Shown here: piece by piece, positions 7,986 to 18,570 of the stretch
How the letters are laid out: every line of letters starts with the position of its first letter
Position numbering within the stretch: the stretch's first letter is position 1
Source: Staphylococcus debuckii
GTDB lineage: Bacteria; Bacillota; Bacilli; Staphylococcales; Staphylococcaceae
Direction: 5' to 3'
NCBI RefSeq assembly: GCF_003718735.1
Contig: NZ_CP033460.1
Span: 1,984,001-2,048,000 of the forward strand
DNA length: 64,000 nucleotides
Translations under genes and position numbers: made by a program
Notes under the pieces: generated by a model
What the model saw: the letters and a program-made list of their open reading frames with translations, nothing else
Database searches by the model: none
What the model was told of the DNA's origin: nothing

Positions 7986-8869
7986 TTTTTCTCACCTCTT
8001 TGATTAATATTAAAGTAAGTATCTCTTAATGAAGTTTTACGTGTTTCAATATATTCAGGATATATTTCTAACCCTGCCAAACCTTTTAATAAAGGCTTAT
8101 AATCTTTTATAGCTTGAAGAGAAATTTCTCCTGACTCCTTATGACTCTGTAGAATTTTAAAGTGCACAGTTAAATAATCTAAAACTTCTTTGAACTTTTC
8201 ATTTGTCAAATCATGGCCTAACGTTAAAACAGTTGTATCTTGAGGTGTGCCTTGTGACATATCAACATCTTGAACAAAATGACCGTCACTTAGAAAAACG
8301 GCTCTATCACAAATCAATTCAATATCTTCCAGTTTATGACTTGAAATTAAGATATGCATATTTAATTCTTTTACAAGTTTTTGAATTGTTTCTAATACGT
8401 CAATTGAGCCATCTGGATCCATACCATTTGTAGGCTCATCCAATATTAAATATTTCGGTTTATTCATTAATGAAACTGCTATAGCTAGCTTTTGTTTCAT
8501 CCCCATTGAATACTTTTTAACTTTCTTTTTTATATACGGTGCCATACCGAATGCATCGATAATTTTTTGTGCATATGCTTTATCAAAGCCTTTGCCTAAT
8601 ACTTGTGCAAAAATTTTCAAGTTGTACAAACCTGTTTTATTGTCATAAAGTTTAGGATGTTCAATTAAGTATCCCACTCTATCCTCAGGAGATAAATCTA
8701 CCTTTCCTTTATAATTAATAATGTTACCATTCATAATCTTCATTAAAGTTGTTTTACCAACGCCGTTCTTACCAATTAAACCGACAATACGACTGTCATC
8801 AAAGTTAAAATCAATATCATTCAATACTTTGTTATCGCCATATTGCTTGGTGATATGTTCTAATTTCAT
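7982..8869 (-). CDS. pmtC: PmtC-like ABC transporter ATPase
   Basis: A 295-residue nucleotide-binding protein: Walker A GKNGVGKTT (about 34-42), a degenerate signature YSMGMKQKLA, and Walker B YLILDEPTNGMDPDG, with a C-terminal extension of about 80 residues seen in ABC-2 ATPases. ATG is used, eight bases after AAAGGAGG; a TTG lies one codon upstream. It pairs with the permease overlapping its end. Confidence 0.85.
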   Translation of the reverse strand: MKLEHITKQYGDNKVLNDIDFNFDDSRIVGLIGKNGVGKTTLMKIMNGNIINYKGKVDLSPEDRVGYLIEHPKLYDNKTGLYNLKIFAQVLGKGFDKAYAQKIIDAFGMAPYIKKKVKKYSMGMKQKLAIAVSLMNKPKYLILDEPTNGMDPDGSIDVLETIQKLVKELNMHILISSHKLEDIELICDRAVFLSDGHFVQDVDMSQGTPQDTTVLTLGHDLTNEKFKEVLDYLTVHFKILQSHKESGEISLQAIKDYKPLLKGLAGLEIYPEYIETRKTSLRDTYFNINQRGEKK

Positions 8870-8883
8870 CAAAATTACCTCCT

Positions 8884-9570
8884 TTAATGTAGTTGTTTCG
8901 TTTTTTTAATTCGTCTCAACTGTTTTAAATAAGTAAAACTAAAGAAAGCTAAACTAAGAATCAATAACAAAACACCTGCGCCATTTATAAAGTTATTGAT
9001 AAAACTATCTGTCATTTTCATAGGTTTTGTAATACGGACTACACCAAACATTGCAAAAGTAATCACAAACGGCATAATAAGATTCATCACAACTACAAAT
9101 CCCCAATAGGGTATAAAATCTCTTCTGATTTCAGAACACTTAGGAAATGCAATCGCATGTCCTATCAAATTTATTGCTATGAAAAATAAAGGGGTAGTCA
9201 TATTTACACCATTAATCTCCCCGCTTGCTGGAATGTCATAATAGCAAAGTAAAATTAAAGCACCAGCTAGAGACATAATAACAGTGGTTAAATAATGCGC
9301 ATCGGTTTGTTCTTTAGCGCTAAAGGGCAAGCTGTGATTAAAATAATAAGCTTTATTTCCGCCCAATTTAAATTGCAATCTAAATGCGTTTCCGCAATCA
9401 AAAAGAGAAATAAGCATTATAATTGCAGCAATAATTGAATAGAAAAAACCTCCAATCATTGTATTTTTATCAATAAACAAGTGATATATAGGCGAGATTA
9501 TCAGTAAAATTAAATAGAGTATTAATGATGATTTCCTTAGTTTTAAATTACGTATAATGAGTTTTTTCAT
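8884..9570 (-). CDS. pmtB: PmtB-like ABC transporter permease
   Basis: A 228-residue integral membrane protein with about six hydrophobic segments and a Lys/Arg-rich C-terminus (YLKQLRRIKKTKQ). It overlaps the upstream ATPase as ATGA and ends 12 bases before pmtC. Sequence alone would say only 'ABC-2 permease'; the pmt name rests on operon order. In S. aureus, loss of this exporter lets PSMs accumulate inside the cell to toxic levels. Confidence 0.8.
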   Translation of the reverse strand: MKKLIIRNLKLRKSSLILYLILLIISPIYHLFIDKNTMIGGFFYSIIAAIIMLISLFDCGNAFRLQFKLGGNKAYYFNHSLPFSAKEQTDAHYLTTVIMSLAGALILLCYYDIPASGEINGVNMTTPLFFIAINLIGHAIAFPKCSEIRRDFIPYWGFVVVMNLIMPFVITFAMFGVVRITKPMKMTDSFINNFINGAGVLLLILSLAFFSFTYLKQLRRIKKTKQLH

Positions 9571-10457
9571 AGAATATCACCTAATTTAATCGTGTCTAAT
9601 CCACTTTGCTCGATATTCACCATTAATTCTTCAATGCTAGGCTGTTTAATTACTACTCGATTACCGAATAATTCTTTAAAAGCTTCTGCCTCTCTAGTTA
9701 AACCTTCATAACCTGTTTGTTTTATTTTCAAATTGATAATATAACTCATTAATTCTTCATCAAGGTCTTCGATATTCCCACGTATAACTTGATATTTTTT
9801 CAATAATGTATGTTTTTGTTCATCAAAGATAATTTCACCGTTCTTAAGATAGACAAGATGATCTGCTATTTTTTCAATATCTGAGATAATATGTGTAGAA
9901 AAGAAAACCGATTTTTTCTCATTTATTAATTCATCTTGAATAATTTCAAGCACTTCATTTCGAGTTACAGGATCTAAACCCGCTGTCGGTTCATCTAGTA
10001 TATAGAGTTCTGCATGATGACTGAAAGCAATTGCAAATGAGAGTTTCATCTTCATTCCTGTAGAAAAAGTCTTGATTTTCTTATTTAAAGGTAATTGAAA
10101 TTTTGCGATATATTTTTCAAATAATCCTTTATCCCAAGTGCTATACATCAGACTAAAGACTTTTTCGCACTTTGTAATATTCCACTTTTCATTTAAGTAT
10201 AATTCTGAATAGATAAAGCCTATTTTTTCTTTGATTTCTTTTTCAAAGTTCGGCATTTTCTCGCCCAGCATATGAACAGTACCGGAGTCAGGTGCTAAAA
10301 GATTCATAATCAAACGAATCAATGTTGTTTTTCCTGCACCATTTGAACCAATAAAACCAGTGACATAACCTTTTGGTACGTGAAATGAAATATCACTAAG
10401 TTCAAAGTTGCTAGTCTGATAAGTAAGATGCTTAACGTCAATGGCATTTTGATTCAT
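9567..10457 (-). CDS. pmtA: PmtA-like ABC transporter ATPase
   Basis: A 296-residue ATPase with Walker A GSNGAGKTT (residues 37-45), signature FSTGMKMKLSFA, Walker B ELYILDEPTAGLDPVTR and H-loop FFSTHIISD. Its start overlaps the stop of pmtR (ATGA), with GGAGG inside the pmtR 3' end, so translation is coupled. Confidence 0.85.
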   Translation of the reverse strand: MNQNAIDVKHLTYQTSNFELSDISFHVPKGYVTGFIGSNGAGKTTLIRLIMNLLAPDSGTVHMLGEKMPNFEKEIKEKIGFIYSELYLNEKWNITKCEKVFSLMYSTWDKGLFEKYIAKFQLPLNKKIKTFSTGMKMKLSFAIAFSHHAELYILDEPTAGLDPVTRNEVLEIIQDELINEKKSVFFSTHIISDIEKIADHLVYLKNGEIIFDEQKHTLLKKYQVIRGNIEDLDEELMSYIINLKIKQTGYEGLTREAEAFKELFGNRVVIKQPSIEELMVNIEQSGLDTIKLGDIL

Positions 10458-10834
10458 TCTCTTTCCTCCTCATAAATCAGCGATAAAATTTCAGTCAGTT
10501 CATCAAGTGACATCCCAATGGTCTTTGCTTCTTTGACTAATGATTTCGTTAAATCTTCAATCACAATAAATTGTTTTTCCTTCAATATAGCGTTATCTTG
10601 TTCTTTGACAAAAGTGCCTCTCCCTCTCACCGTTGTCACAAATCCATCTTTTTCAAGATCTTCGTAAGCGCGTTTAGTCGTAATTAAACTTACACTTAAA
10701 TCCTTTGCAAGTTCTCTCATAGATGGAAGGTGTTCGCCAGGTGAAATATAGCCCTTAAGAATATTCTCTTTGATTTGCTGCTTGATTTGTTCATAAATCG
10801 GATATTCACTATTATTATTAAGCAGTATTTTCAT
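10454..10834 (-). CDS. pmtR: PmtR-like GntR-family (YtrA subgroup) repressor
   Basis: A 126-residue regulator: an N-terminal winged helix (PIYEQIKQQIKENILKGYIS, LPSMRELAKDLSVSLITTKRA, FVTTVRGRGTFV) and a short helical C-terminus, as in YtrA-type repressors that sit at the head of ABC transporter operons. The internal ATG is used because GGAGGAG is seven bases upstream; the longer frame runs through the promoter. In S. aureus PmtR binds its own promoter and is released by PSMs. Palindromic AT-rich sequence overlaps the presumed -10 here. Confidence 0.85.
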   Translation of the reverse strand: MKILLNNNSEYPIYEQIKQQIKENILKGYISPGEHLPSMRELAKDLSVSLITTKRAYEDLEKDGFVTTVRGRGTFVKEQDNAILKEKQFIVIEDLTKSLVKEAKTIGMSLDELTEILSLIYEEERE

Positions 10835-10847
10835 GTAACTCCTCCAT

Positions 10848-10890
10848 AACTGTATATACACAGTATACACACATATATACATGATGTCTA
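10848..10890 (-). promoter_or_regulatory. pmt promoter with probable PmtR operator
   Basis: Read leftward: TAGACA (-35), 17 bases, TATACT (-10). The -10 lies within inverted TGTATA / TATACA repeats (about 10851-10869), with a further ATATATGT arm, so a repressor here would block polymerase. It is immediately upstream of the pmtR ribosome site. The boundary of the operator is inferred. Confidence 0.6.
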
Positions 10891-10939
10891 CAATTTTCAA
10901 TACTTTTATTGCTAATACAGTGAAATTGCTTATCTAAGT

Positions 10940-10972
10940 GTATATATAAAGTATATATAAAGTATATACAAA
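10940..10972. repeat. Three 11-bp tandem repeats upstream of pmtR
   Basis: GTATATATAAA twice and GTATATACAAA once, without gaps. The period is about one helical turn, which would place repeated sites on one DNA face. They lie about 70 bases above the pmt promoter and share GTATATA with the operator. Confidence 0.7.
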
Positions 10973-10977
10973 GATAA

Positions 10978-11018
10978 AAAAAGTAACCGCACTTAAAATA
11001 TAAATGCAGCTACTTTTT
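10978..11018 (-). terminator. Terminator of the 64-residue membrane protein
   Basis: Leftward stem AGTAGCTGCA / TGCGGTTACT with a T-run, about ten bases past the stop codon. Confidence 0.6.
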
Positions 11019-11204
11019 ATTGAACTTATCTCTTTCTCTTTTTCTTCTATCGTTATTGCGACTAATAAAAGCGCAAATCATAAACATAATTGCTGCAAGC
11101 ATTAATTTGATGCCCGAACCTTCCTGATGGGCCGTTTGAAAATAGATACTTACCGCAAAACATAGCAACGCAATAACAACGAAGATTTTTGTTAAATGTT
11201 TCAT
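11010..11204 (-). CDS. Small two-segment membrane protein
   Basis: A 64-residue protein with two hydrophobic segments (about residues 5-23 and 33-48) and a strongly basic tail (SRNNDRRKRERDKFNKK), predicted to leave the tail in the cytoplasm. GAGGTGA precedes the ATG. It forms a one-gene unit with its own terminator. No characterised family is recognised. Confidence 0.7.
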   Translation of the reverse strand: MKHLTKIFVVIALLCFAVSIYFQTAHQEGSGIKLMLAAIMFMICAFISRNNDRRKRERDKFNKK

Positions 11205-11409
11205 TTTTTCACCTCAAACAAGTTGATTATAACAAATATTTTCTGTACGTACATATCTTGCAACAATTCATGAAAGCTATTTCATTTTCTTCTTTAGATA
11301 AAAAAATGTGTCAATTTGGCAGAAATTTCTATAACTATACTTTATATTTCTACGTATTCAAGATAAGATAGTAATAAATTAAGACTTAAAAAGTGAGGCT
11401 GAATTTATT

Positions 11410-12705
11410 ATGAACCCATTAGCACTAGACTTAAATGAGCAACTGACTCAATCCAATCCTGTCATTTTGGATATGCTTTCTGATTTAGGAAAACACATGT
11501 TTTATCCGAAAGGTATTTTATCTCAATCAGCAGAAGCAAAAACTACTAAGTACAATGCGACAATTGGAATGGCTACAGATGATAACGGAAAACTTTATTC
11601 ACAAACTATCTATGATTTATATCAACATCTTGATCCAGATGAAATTTTTCCATATGCACCGCCTCAAGGTATTGAAGAATTACGTGGTCTTTGGGAAGAG
11701 AAGATTCTGCAAGAGAATACTGATTTAACACAAAAGCAGATTTCCAGACCTGTCGTAACTAATGCATTAACACATGGATTATCTTTATTAGCAGATTTAT
11801 TTGTTAATTCAGGAGACACTGTATTATTACCTAAACAAAATTGGGGAAACTATAAATTAATTTTCAATACACGTCACGGTGCCGAATTACAAACTTATTC
11901 AATTTTCGATGAAGATAATCATTATACGACTGATGGGTTCGTAAATGCACTTAAGAACTATAAAAATGATAAAGTGATTTTATTATTAAATTATCCTAAC
12001 AACCCAACTGGATATACGCCTACTGCAGAAGAAGTTAAATCACTCACTGAAGCAATTAAAGAACTTGCAGAACGCGGAACTAAAGTTATTGCTATTATAG
12101 ATGATGCATATTTCGGTCTTTTCTATGAAGATGTTTATACTCAATCTATTTTCTCAGCTTTAACACAAATCCACTCACCTAATATCTTGCCTGCTAGATT
12201 AGATGGAGCCACTAAAGAGTTCTTCGCATGGGGATTACGTGTCGGCTTTATCACTTTCGGTATTCAAGATGAGATGACGAAAGCAGTGCTTGAAGCTAAA
12301 GTTAAAGGATTAATTCGTAGTAATATTTCTAGCGGTCCAATGCCTTCTCAAAGTGCTGTTAAATATGTATTGCAACCTGAACACCGCGAACAATTTGATA
12401 AAGATGTTCAAAAACATATCAATACACTGAAAGAACGTTATGAAGTTACTAAATCAGTGGTATATGATGATAAATATAAAGATGCTTGGAAAACGTATGA
12501 CTTCAACTCTGGATACTTTATGGCTATTCAAGTTAATGGTGTTAATGCTGAAACATTGCGTAAGCATCTTATTGAAAAATACTCCATCGGTACAATTGCT
12601 TTAAATGATACTGACATCCGTGTTGCATTTAGCTGTATCGAAAAAGATGATATTCCTCATGTTTTCGATTCAATTGCTAAAGGCATTGCGGACTTGAAAG
12701 CTTAA
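11410..12705 (+). CDS. Class I/II PLP-dependent aminotransferase
   Basis: A 431-residue fold-type I aminotransferase. The PLP-binding elements are visible: NYPNNPTG (194-201), DDAYFGLF (231-238), Schiff-base Lys269 in DGATKEFFAWG, and substrate-carboxylate Arg277 in LRVGF. The substrate cannot be assigned; the Thr-Lys spacing resembles aromatic/aspartate-type enzymes. GTGAGG lies 11 bases before the ATG. It is a single-gene unit ending in a strong terminator. Confidence 0.8.
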   Translation: MNPLALDLNEQLTQSNPVILDMLSDLGKHMFYPKGILSQSAEAKTTKYNATIGMATDDNGKLYSQTIYDLYQHLDPDEIFPYAPPQGIEELRGLWEEKILQENTDLTQKQISRPVVTNALTHGLSLLADLFVNSGDTVLLPKQNWGNYKLIFNTRHGAELQTYSIFDEDNHYTTDGFVNALKNYKNDKVILLLNYPNNPTGYTPTAEEVKSLTEAIKELAERGTKVIAIIDDAYFGLFYEDVYTQSIFSALTQIHSPNILPARLDGATKEFFAWGLRVGFITFGIQDEMTKAVLEAKVKGLIRSNISSGPMPSQSAVKYVLQPEHREQFDKDVQKHINTLKERYEVTKSVVYDDKYKDAWKTYDFNSGYFMAIQVNGVNAETLRKHLIEKYSIGTIALNDTDIRVAFSCIEKDDIPHVFDSIAKGIADLKA

Positions 12706-12735
12706 TATTTAAAATTATTGATATGGTTAAACAGT

Positions 12736-12780
12736 AAACTCCCTATAAAGCAGTCAGAGCTTTATAGGGAGTTTTAGTTT
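12736..12780. terminator. Terminator after the aminotransferase
   Basis: A 16-base perfect stem (AAACTCCCTATAAAGC and its complement). It lies between converging genes and has T/A runs on both sides. Confidence 0.85.
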
Positions 12781-12803
12781 GTATAGATTCTTTGGTGTTA
12801 CAC

Positions 12804-13622
12804 TTACTTCCATTCTTTCGGCACAATAAATCCTTTATATTTATCTTGTTTCTCATACCATTTTTGGAATTCTTTAGAATAATATGCTTTTTTAAGCGCT
12901 TTTGCCCAATCAGTATCTTTATTTTCCTCATTAATCGTCAAAACAACTTTATGCTGCTGAGGCGTTTTCTCTACTAATAATCCATCTGCAATGATACGCT
13001 TTGAATCCGCGATATAATTTCCATTTACCACGCCATAGTCCACATCATCTAGTGAACGTAAAATCTGTGCAGGATGTAACTCTTTAAATTTCAAATTATA
13101 CTTGCCAGGTTTCACGCTATTTTGATTAAAGTTAACAGTCCCTGCGTCTTTATCGATTTTTACCCAGCCTTCTTTTTCAAAGATGCGAAAAGCTCTTTCT
13201 TGGTTGACTGGATCATTAGGAACTGCGATTGTTTGACCGTCTTTTAGTTCTTTTAAAGAAGAGTGTTTCTCAGACCACAATGATTGCGGAGCAGTCGGCA
13301 CATCATTATTCACTATCATGTGGCCTTTCATTTTGTTATTGATACTATTCATATACGCTCTACTTTGAAAGACTGAAGCATCTACATCCCCTTTGATCAT
13401 AGCGGGATCTATTTGATCATTTTGCGAAAAAGTTTTGATTTTCACGTCATATCCTTCTTTTTTCAAAATGGGTAATATACCTTTCCTGAATTGCTCTTCA
13501 TATGTACCAACACCAAAAGCAATCGTAAATTTCTTTTGCTCAGGTTCTTTGGCACTTTGCTTACCGCACCCTGCAAGTATGCATGCAAAAATAAGTGATA
13601 CTATAATTAATCGTTTTGTCAT
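12804..13622 (-). CDS. MetQ/NlpA-family substrate-binding lipoprotein (orphan)
   Basis: A 272-residue lipoprotein with a short signal and lipobox (ACILAGC, Cys19), then the NlpA/MetQ fold (FTIAFGVGTYEEQFRK, VSPG-like PVNQERAFRIFEKEGW, VDYGVVNGNYI, KKAYYSKEFQKWYEK). Family members bind D/L-methionine or small peptides for MetNI importers. No ATPase or permease gene lies beside it, so it would serve a transporter encoded elsewhere, or have another ligand. GGGGAT precedes the ATG. I see no SAM riboswitch upstream. Confidence 0.8.
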   Translation of the reverse strand: MTKRLIIVSLIFACILAGCGKQSAKEPEQKKFTIAFGVGTYEEQFRKGILPILKKEGYDVKIKTFSQNDQIDPAMIKGDVDASVFQSRAYMNSINNKMKGHMIVNNDVPTAPQSLWSEKHSSLKELKDGQTIAVPNDPVNQERAFRIFEKEGWVKIDKDAGTVNFNQNSVKPGKYNLKFKELHPAQILRSLDDVDYGVVNGNYIADSKRIIADGLLVEKTPQQHKVVLTINEENKDTDWAKALKKAYYSKEFQKWYEKQDKYKGFIVPKEWK

Positions 13623-13760
13623 GGTGTTATCCCCTTCTATTTCTTACTAAATTACTATGTTTAATATATTAGCATTATTGTTCTAATAAATGTAGTGCAA
13701 CTTTTAATTTTCGTTAAAATGAGTAAATGCCAATACTCCAAATAGCTAATGTCTAGCAAT

Positions 13761-13775
13761 AAATTTCTGAATATT
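13761..13775 (+). promoter_or_regulatory. Candidate CodY box upstream of threonine aldolase
   Basis: A 15-base match to AATTTTCWGAAAATT with two mismatches, about 90 bases before the aldolase start and upstream of its probable promoter (TTAAAATATATAAAT). Confidence 0.4.
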
Positions 13776-13865
13776 TAAAAAAATAACTTGGTAGATGCGG
13801 CAGAACCTGTTAAAATATATAAATATTACTAAATTGCAATACAACATTTAATGGGGGATTAACAC

Positions 13866-14891
13866 ATGATTTCATTTGAGAACGACTATCTAGAAGGCGC
13901 ACATGAAAAAGTTTTAGAAAAAATTGTTGAAACGAACTATATACAAGAACCAGGCTACGGTAGTGATTCATTCAGTAAAGAAGCCATCGAAAAAATTAAA
14001 GATGTAATCGGACAACCAGATGCATCAGTATATTTTTTAAGCGGTGGCACACAAACAAACCAAGTAGTTATTGATGCAGTACTAAAGAAATATGAGGGTG
14101 TTATTGGAGCAGACACAAGCCATATCAATGTTCATGAGGCGGGAGCAATTGAGTTTTCAGGTCATAAAGTACTTACTCTCCCATCTGAAAAAGGAAAAAT
14201 CACGGCAGATCAAGTACAAAAATATATCAACGACTTGTATGAAGACTCTAACTACACACATATGGTCACGCCGGGGATGGTTTACGTTACTTATCCAACA
14301 GAATACGGCACACTCTATACAAAATCAGAACTTGAGGCATTATCTCACATTTGTAAGAGCTTCAATATTCCGCTTTATATTGATGGTGCACGTTTAGGTT
14401 ATGGTTTAGTTAGTTCAGAAGCTGATGTGGATATTAAAGATATTGCTCGCTTAGCAGATATATTTTATATAGGCGGTACTAAAATCGGTGCGTTGTATGG
14501 CGAAGCAATCGTATTTTCTCAACAATATAAGCCGCAACATTTCAACACGGTTATCAAACAACATGGTGCACTCTTAGCAAAAAGCAGACTTGTGGGTGTG
14601 CAATTTTCAACTTTATTTACGGACAACTTATACTTTGATATCAGCGCGCATGCTGTAAAAATGGCGATGAAGATTAAAAAGGCTTTTGTAAATAAGGGTT
14701 ATCAATTATATATAGATTCTCCTACTAATCAGCAGTTTTTCTTAATTGATAATCGTACAATTACTGAACTCAGTAAAAAAGTAAAATTTACATGCTGGGA
14801 AAAATTTGATGACAATCATAAAATTGTTCGGTTCGCTACTAGTTGGGCTACACGTGAAAAAGATGTAGATTTTCTTATAGAACAAATTTAA
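13866..14891 (+). CDS. ltaE: Low-specificity L-threonine aldolase
   Basis: A 341-residue PLP enzyme of the beta-eliminating lyase family that splits L-threonine or allo-threonine to glycine and acetaldehyde. Seen: SGGTQTN (phosphate binding, 59-65), IHLD-like YIDGARLG with Asp173, and Schiff-base Lys206 in GGTKIGALYGEA. The ribosome site GGGGGAT is in place. Single-gene unit. Confidence 0.85.
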   Translation: MISFENDYLEGAHEKVLEKIVETNYIQEPGYGSDSFSKEAIEKIKDVIGQPDASVYFLSGGTQTNQVVIDAVLKKYEGVIGADTSHINVHEAGAIEFSGHKVLTLPSEKGKITADQVQKYINDLYEDSNYTHMVTPGMVYVTYPTEYGTLYTKSELEALSHICKSFNIPLYIDGARLGYGLVSSEADVDIKDIARLADIFYIGGTKIGALYGEAIVFSQQYKPQHFNTVIKQHGALLAKSRLVGVQFSTLFTDNLYFDISAHAVKMAMKIKKAFVNKGYQLYIDSPTNQQFFLIDNRTITELSKKVKFTCWEKFDDNHKIVRFATSWATREKDVDFLIEQI

Positions 14892-14984
14892 AATTACTTT
14901 TATATTTGTTGAAGAGCGGGATAGTCATAATATTAAATAAAAATTATTTCCGTCCCAGCCCTCTAACTCCTACTAGGATAAAAA

Positions 14985-15034
14985 AAGACGTGAGGCAAGC
15001 TCGTTATCTATTGAGATAGCGACAACCTGTAAAA
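14985..15034 (-). terminator. Terminator of the 97-residue membrane protein
   Basis: Leftward imperfect hairpin with core CGCTATCT / AGATAACG and a seven-T run. Confidence 0.55.
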
Positions 15035-15042
15035 TAACACAT

Positions 15043-15336
15043 TTATTTACCAGTATCCGTTCCAAATCTAAAATATAAACAAAGTGCTATTATCGGAATC
15101 AGGAAAAACCTTTTAAATATTATATAACTCAAAATCAATATTATGAAGTAAGCTATAAGAGTAAAGATTATAGTACTCACTAGACCAATAAATTGATTTC
15201 CATCCTCTGATCTAGAAATGTGAAGAGAATATATAAACTCTCCTACATAATTGAGGGAAATTAAAAATAAATTTTTACAAATATAAATGGTACATCCTAT
15301 TGATAAAAAAAGCGCTAAAAGTTCTAAAAGTTCCAC
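15043..15336 (-). CDS. Membrane protein of unknown function
   Basis: A 97-residue protein with hydrophobic segments at about residues 1-25, 50-72 and 75-90. GTG is the start, eight bases after GGAGAT. No cysteine motif, catalytic residues or recognised family. Single-gene unit between ltaE and groEL. Confidence 0.6.
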   Translation of the reverse strand: MELLELLALFLSIGCTIYICKNLFLISLNYVGEFIYSLHISRSEDGNQFIGLVSTIIFTLIAYFIILILSYIIFKRFFLIPIIALCLYFRFGTDTGK

Positions 15337-15443
15337 ATTCTTTATCTCCTTTTATCTTTTTATATCTCAAATTATACATTATATTTTAAGTCTAACCACG
15401 CATATAATATAAAATAATTTATTTGAAGTCACTAGAGTTAGTA

Positions 15444-15497
15444 ATAAAAAAGGCGTTTCTCAAAAGATTAACTAATCTTATGGGAAACGCCTTAAAA
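15444..15497 (-). terminator. groESL terminator
   Basis: Stem AAGGCGTTTC / GAAACGCCTT with a leftward T-run, about 70 bases past the groEL stop. Confidence 0.85.
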
Positions 15498-15566
15498 AAT
15501 ATTATTCAAATAATTATGTCATTCCAAAAACATAAATACTGCAACACCAACGGTTCAGAACCTATT

Positions 15567-17192
<1,626 letters not shown>

Positions 17193-17228
17193 TTATAGCC
17201 TCCTGTGTTAATGTGATTGATATTGTTT

Positions 17229-17513
17229 TTATTGTACGATTGCAAGAACTTCTTCTTCGTTGATTACAAGATATTTCTCTTCTCCTACTTGCACTTCACT
17301 GCCAGCGTATTGTTCAAACACCACTGTGTCTCCTTCTTTGACCTCTGGAGTTACTCGCTCACCATTATCAAGTAATCTACCTGGTCCAACTGAGATTACT
17401 TTACCTTCATTTGATTTTTCTTTAGCTTTATCAGTTAATACAATACCGCTCTTAGTTGTTTGTTCACTTTCGACTCTTTTAATAATCACGCGATTTCCTA
17501 ATGGTTTTAGCAT
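17229..17513 (-). CDS. groS: 10-kDa co-chaperonin GroES
   Basis: A 94-residue co-chaperonin with MLKPLGNRVIIKR, the mobile loop region EQTTKSGIVLTDKAKE and the roof loop DNGERVTPEVKEGDTVVFEQYAG. It caps the GroEL ring. First gene of the operon. Confidence 0.97.
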   Translation of the reverse strand: MLKPLGNRVIIKRVESEQTTKSGIVLTDKAKEKSNEGKVISVGPGRLLDNGERVTPEVKEGDTVVFEQYAGSEVQVGEEKYLVINEEEVLAIVQ

Positions 17514-17587
17514 AAAGCGTTCCTCCTCTGATATGTTGCATATTGCATTTCAAATCTTTAATTTTATTATTTATTAATCAAATTGCT

Positions 17588-17614
17588 TTAGCACTCTCAA
17601 TTCAAGAGTGCTAA
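17588..17614 (-). promoter_or_regulatory. CIRCE operator (HrcA)
   Basis: Perfect TTAGCACTC-N9-GAGTGCTAA. HrcA binds it and represses groESL until heat or misfolded protein titrates GroEL. Confidence 0.97.
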
Positions 17615-17629
17615 TTTACTTCTTATATT

Positions 17630-17646
17630 AATCAAAATAGGTCAAA
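17630..17646 (-). promoter_or_regulatory. CtsR heptad repeat
   Basis: AATCAAA-N3-GGTCAAA: the second heptad is perfect and the first has two mismatches. It lies just upstream of CIRCE. Dual HrcA/CtsR control of chaperone genes is established in S. aureus. Confidence 0.7.
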
Positions 17647-17731
17647 ACATCAAGCATTAAGAATTATATTTTCGTCTATCCTTCTTTTAGTATAGAATAG
17701 AAGTAATTATTAATTTGGAGGATTGAAACTT

Positions 17732-18478
17732 ATGTCGCGATTATGGTTTTCAATACTTACCCTAATCGTATACGCATGCGCACTATTCGGAGTTCAAGGT
17801 TTCTATAGTGCAGGTGTATACAAGGGACTGCAAGGCAAATCCTTAATGCTTGCTACATCCTATACGCAAGTCGGCTTAATGGTTGTCGCTGCGATTTTAA
17901 TATTATGGATGAATAACCATGTAAAAAACCCTACACATCTTGATATAGCAAACGATAAAGTAAAGAAACGGTTCGTTATTCCTTGGGCGCTTGTAGGATT
18001 AATCGTCGTATTGGTGTATCAAGTGATTGCATCATTGATTAACCAATTTGTGTTCAAAGTGGATCAACCGAGTCCCAATACAACTGGCATTATGAAAATG
18101 ATTCAAGAAGCTCCAATTTTCATTATTCTAGTGACTATTGCTGGACCTCTTCTAGAAGAATTTGTTTTCCGAAAAGTTATTTTCGGCAATATCTATGAAA
18201 TACTGAAAGGCAATAAAGTAGTTCGTTTTATTATTGCTGCTACAGTAAGTTCAGCTTTATTTGCTACAGCGCATAACGATCCATCATTTATTATCGTTTA
18301 CTTCGGTATGGGCTTTATTTTATCCGGCTTTTATATTTATACCAAACGGATTGCTGTACCAATATGTATTCATATTCTGATGAACAGCTATGTAGTGGTT
18401 ATACAATTCTTATTTGCCGACAAAATAAAAGAAATGCAAGAATCTATGCAAATGATACTACATATTTTTCTTACTTAG
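17732..18478 (+). CDS. mroQ: CPBP-family membrane metalloprotease MroQ
   Basis: A 248-residue ABI/CPBP intramembrane protease with about seven hydrophobic segments. The catalytic motifs are present: EExxxR in LLEEFVFRKVIFG (Glu142, Glu143, Arg147), His181 in ATAHNDPS, and His in HILMN. In S. aureus MroQ acts with AgrB to release mature autoinducing peptide in some agr types, and its gene sits beside sdrH and agr as here. I chose the ATG ten bases after GGAGG; the TTG three codons earlier is too close to the ribosome site. Confidence 0.9.
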   Translation: MSRLWFSILTLIVYACALFGVQGFYSAGVYKGLQGKSLMLATSYTQVGLMVVAAILILWMNNHVKNPTHLDIANDKVKKRFVIPWALVGLIVVLVYQVIASLINQFVFKVDQPSPNTTGIMKMIQEAPIFIILVTIAGPLLEEFVFRKVIFGNIYEILKGNKVVRFIIAATVSSALFATAHNDPSFIIVYFGMGFILSGFYIYTKRIAVPICIHILMNSYVVVIQFLFADKIKEMQESMQMILHIFLT

Positions 18479-18485
18479 TATTATC

Positions 18486-18522
18486 ACCTGATATACAATT
18501 CAAACGTATATCAGGTCTTTTG
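18486..18522 (+). terminator. mroQ terminator
   Basis: 11-base stem ACCTGATATAC / GTATATCAGGT followed by CTTTTGTTT. Confidence 0.8.
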
Positions 18523-18528
18523 TTTAGA

Positions 18529-18560
18529 AAAAAACTGCCAAAGCTATAAACTTTGACAGT
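18529..18560 (-). terminator. sdrH terminator
   Basis: Leftward stem ACTGTCAAAG / CTTTGGCAGT with a T-run. Confidence 0.7.
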
Positions 18561-18570
18561 CCTCATCAAT

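Noticed and set aside
11189-11371. 60-codon forward ORF
   Set aside because: No ribosome site, overlaps the start of a better leftward gene and has no family features.
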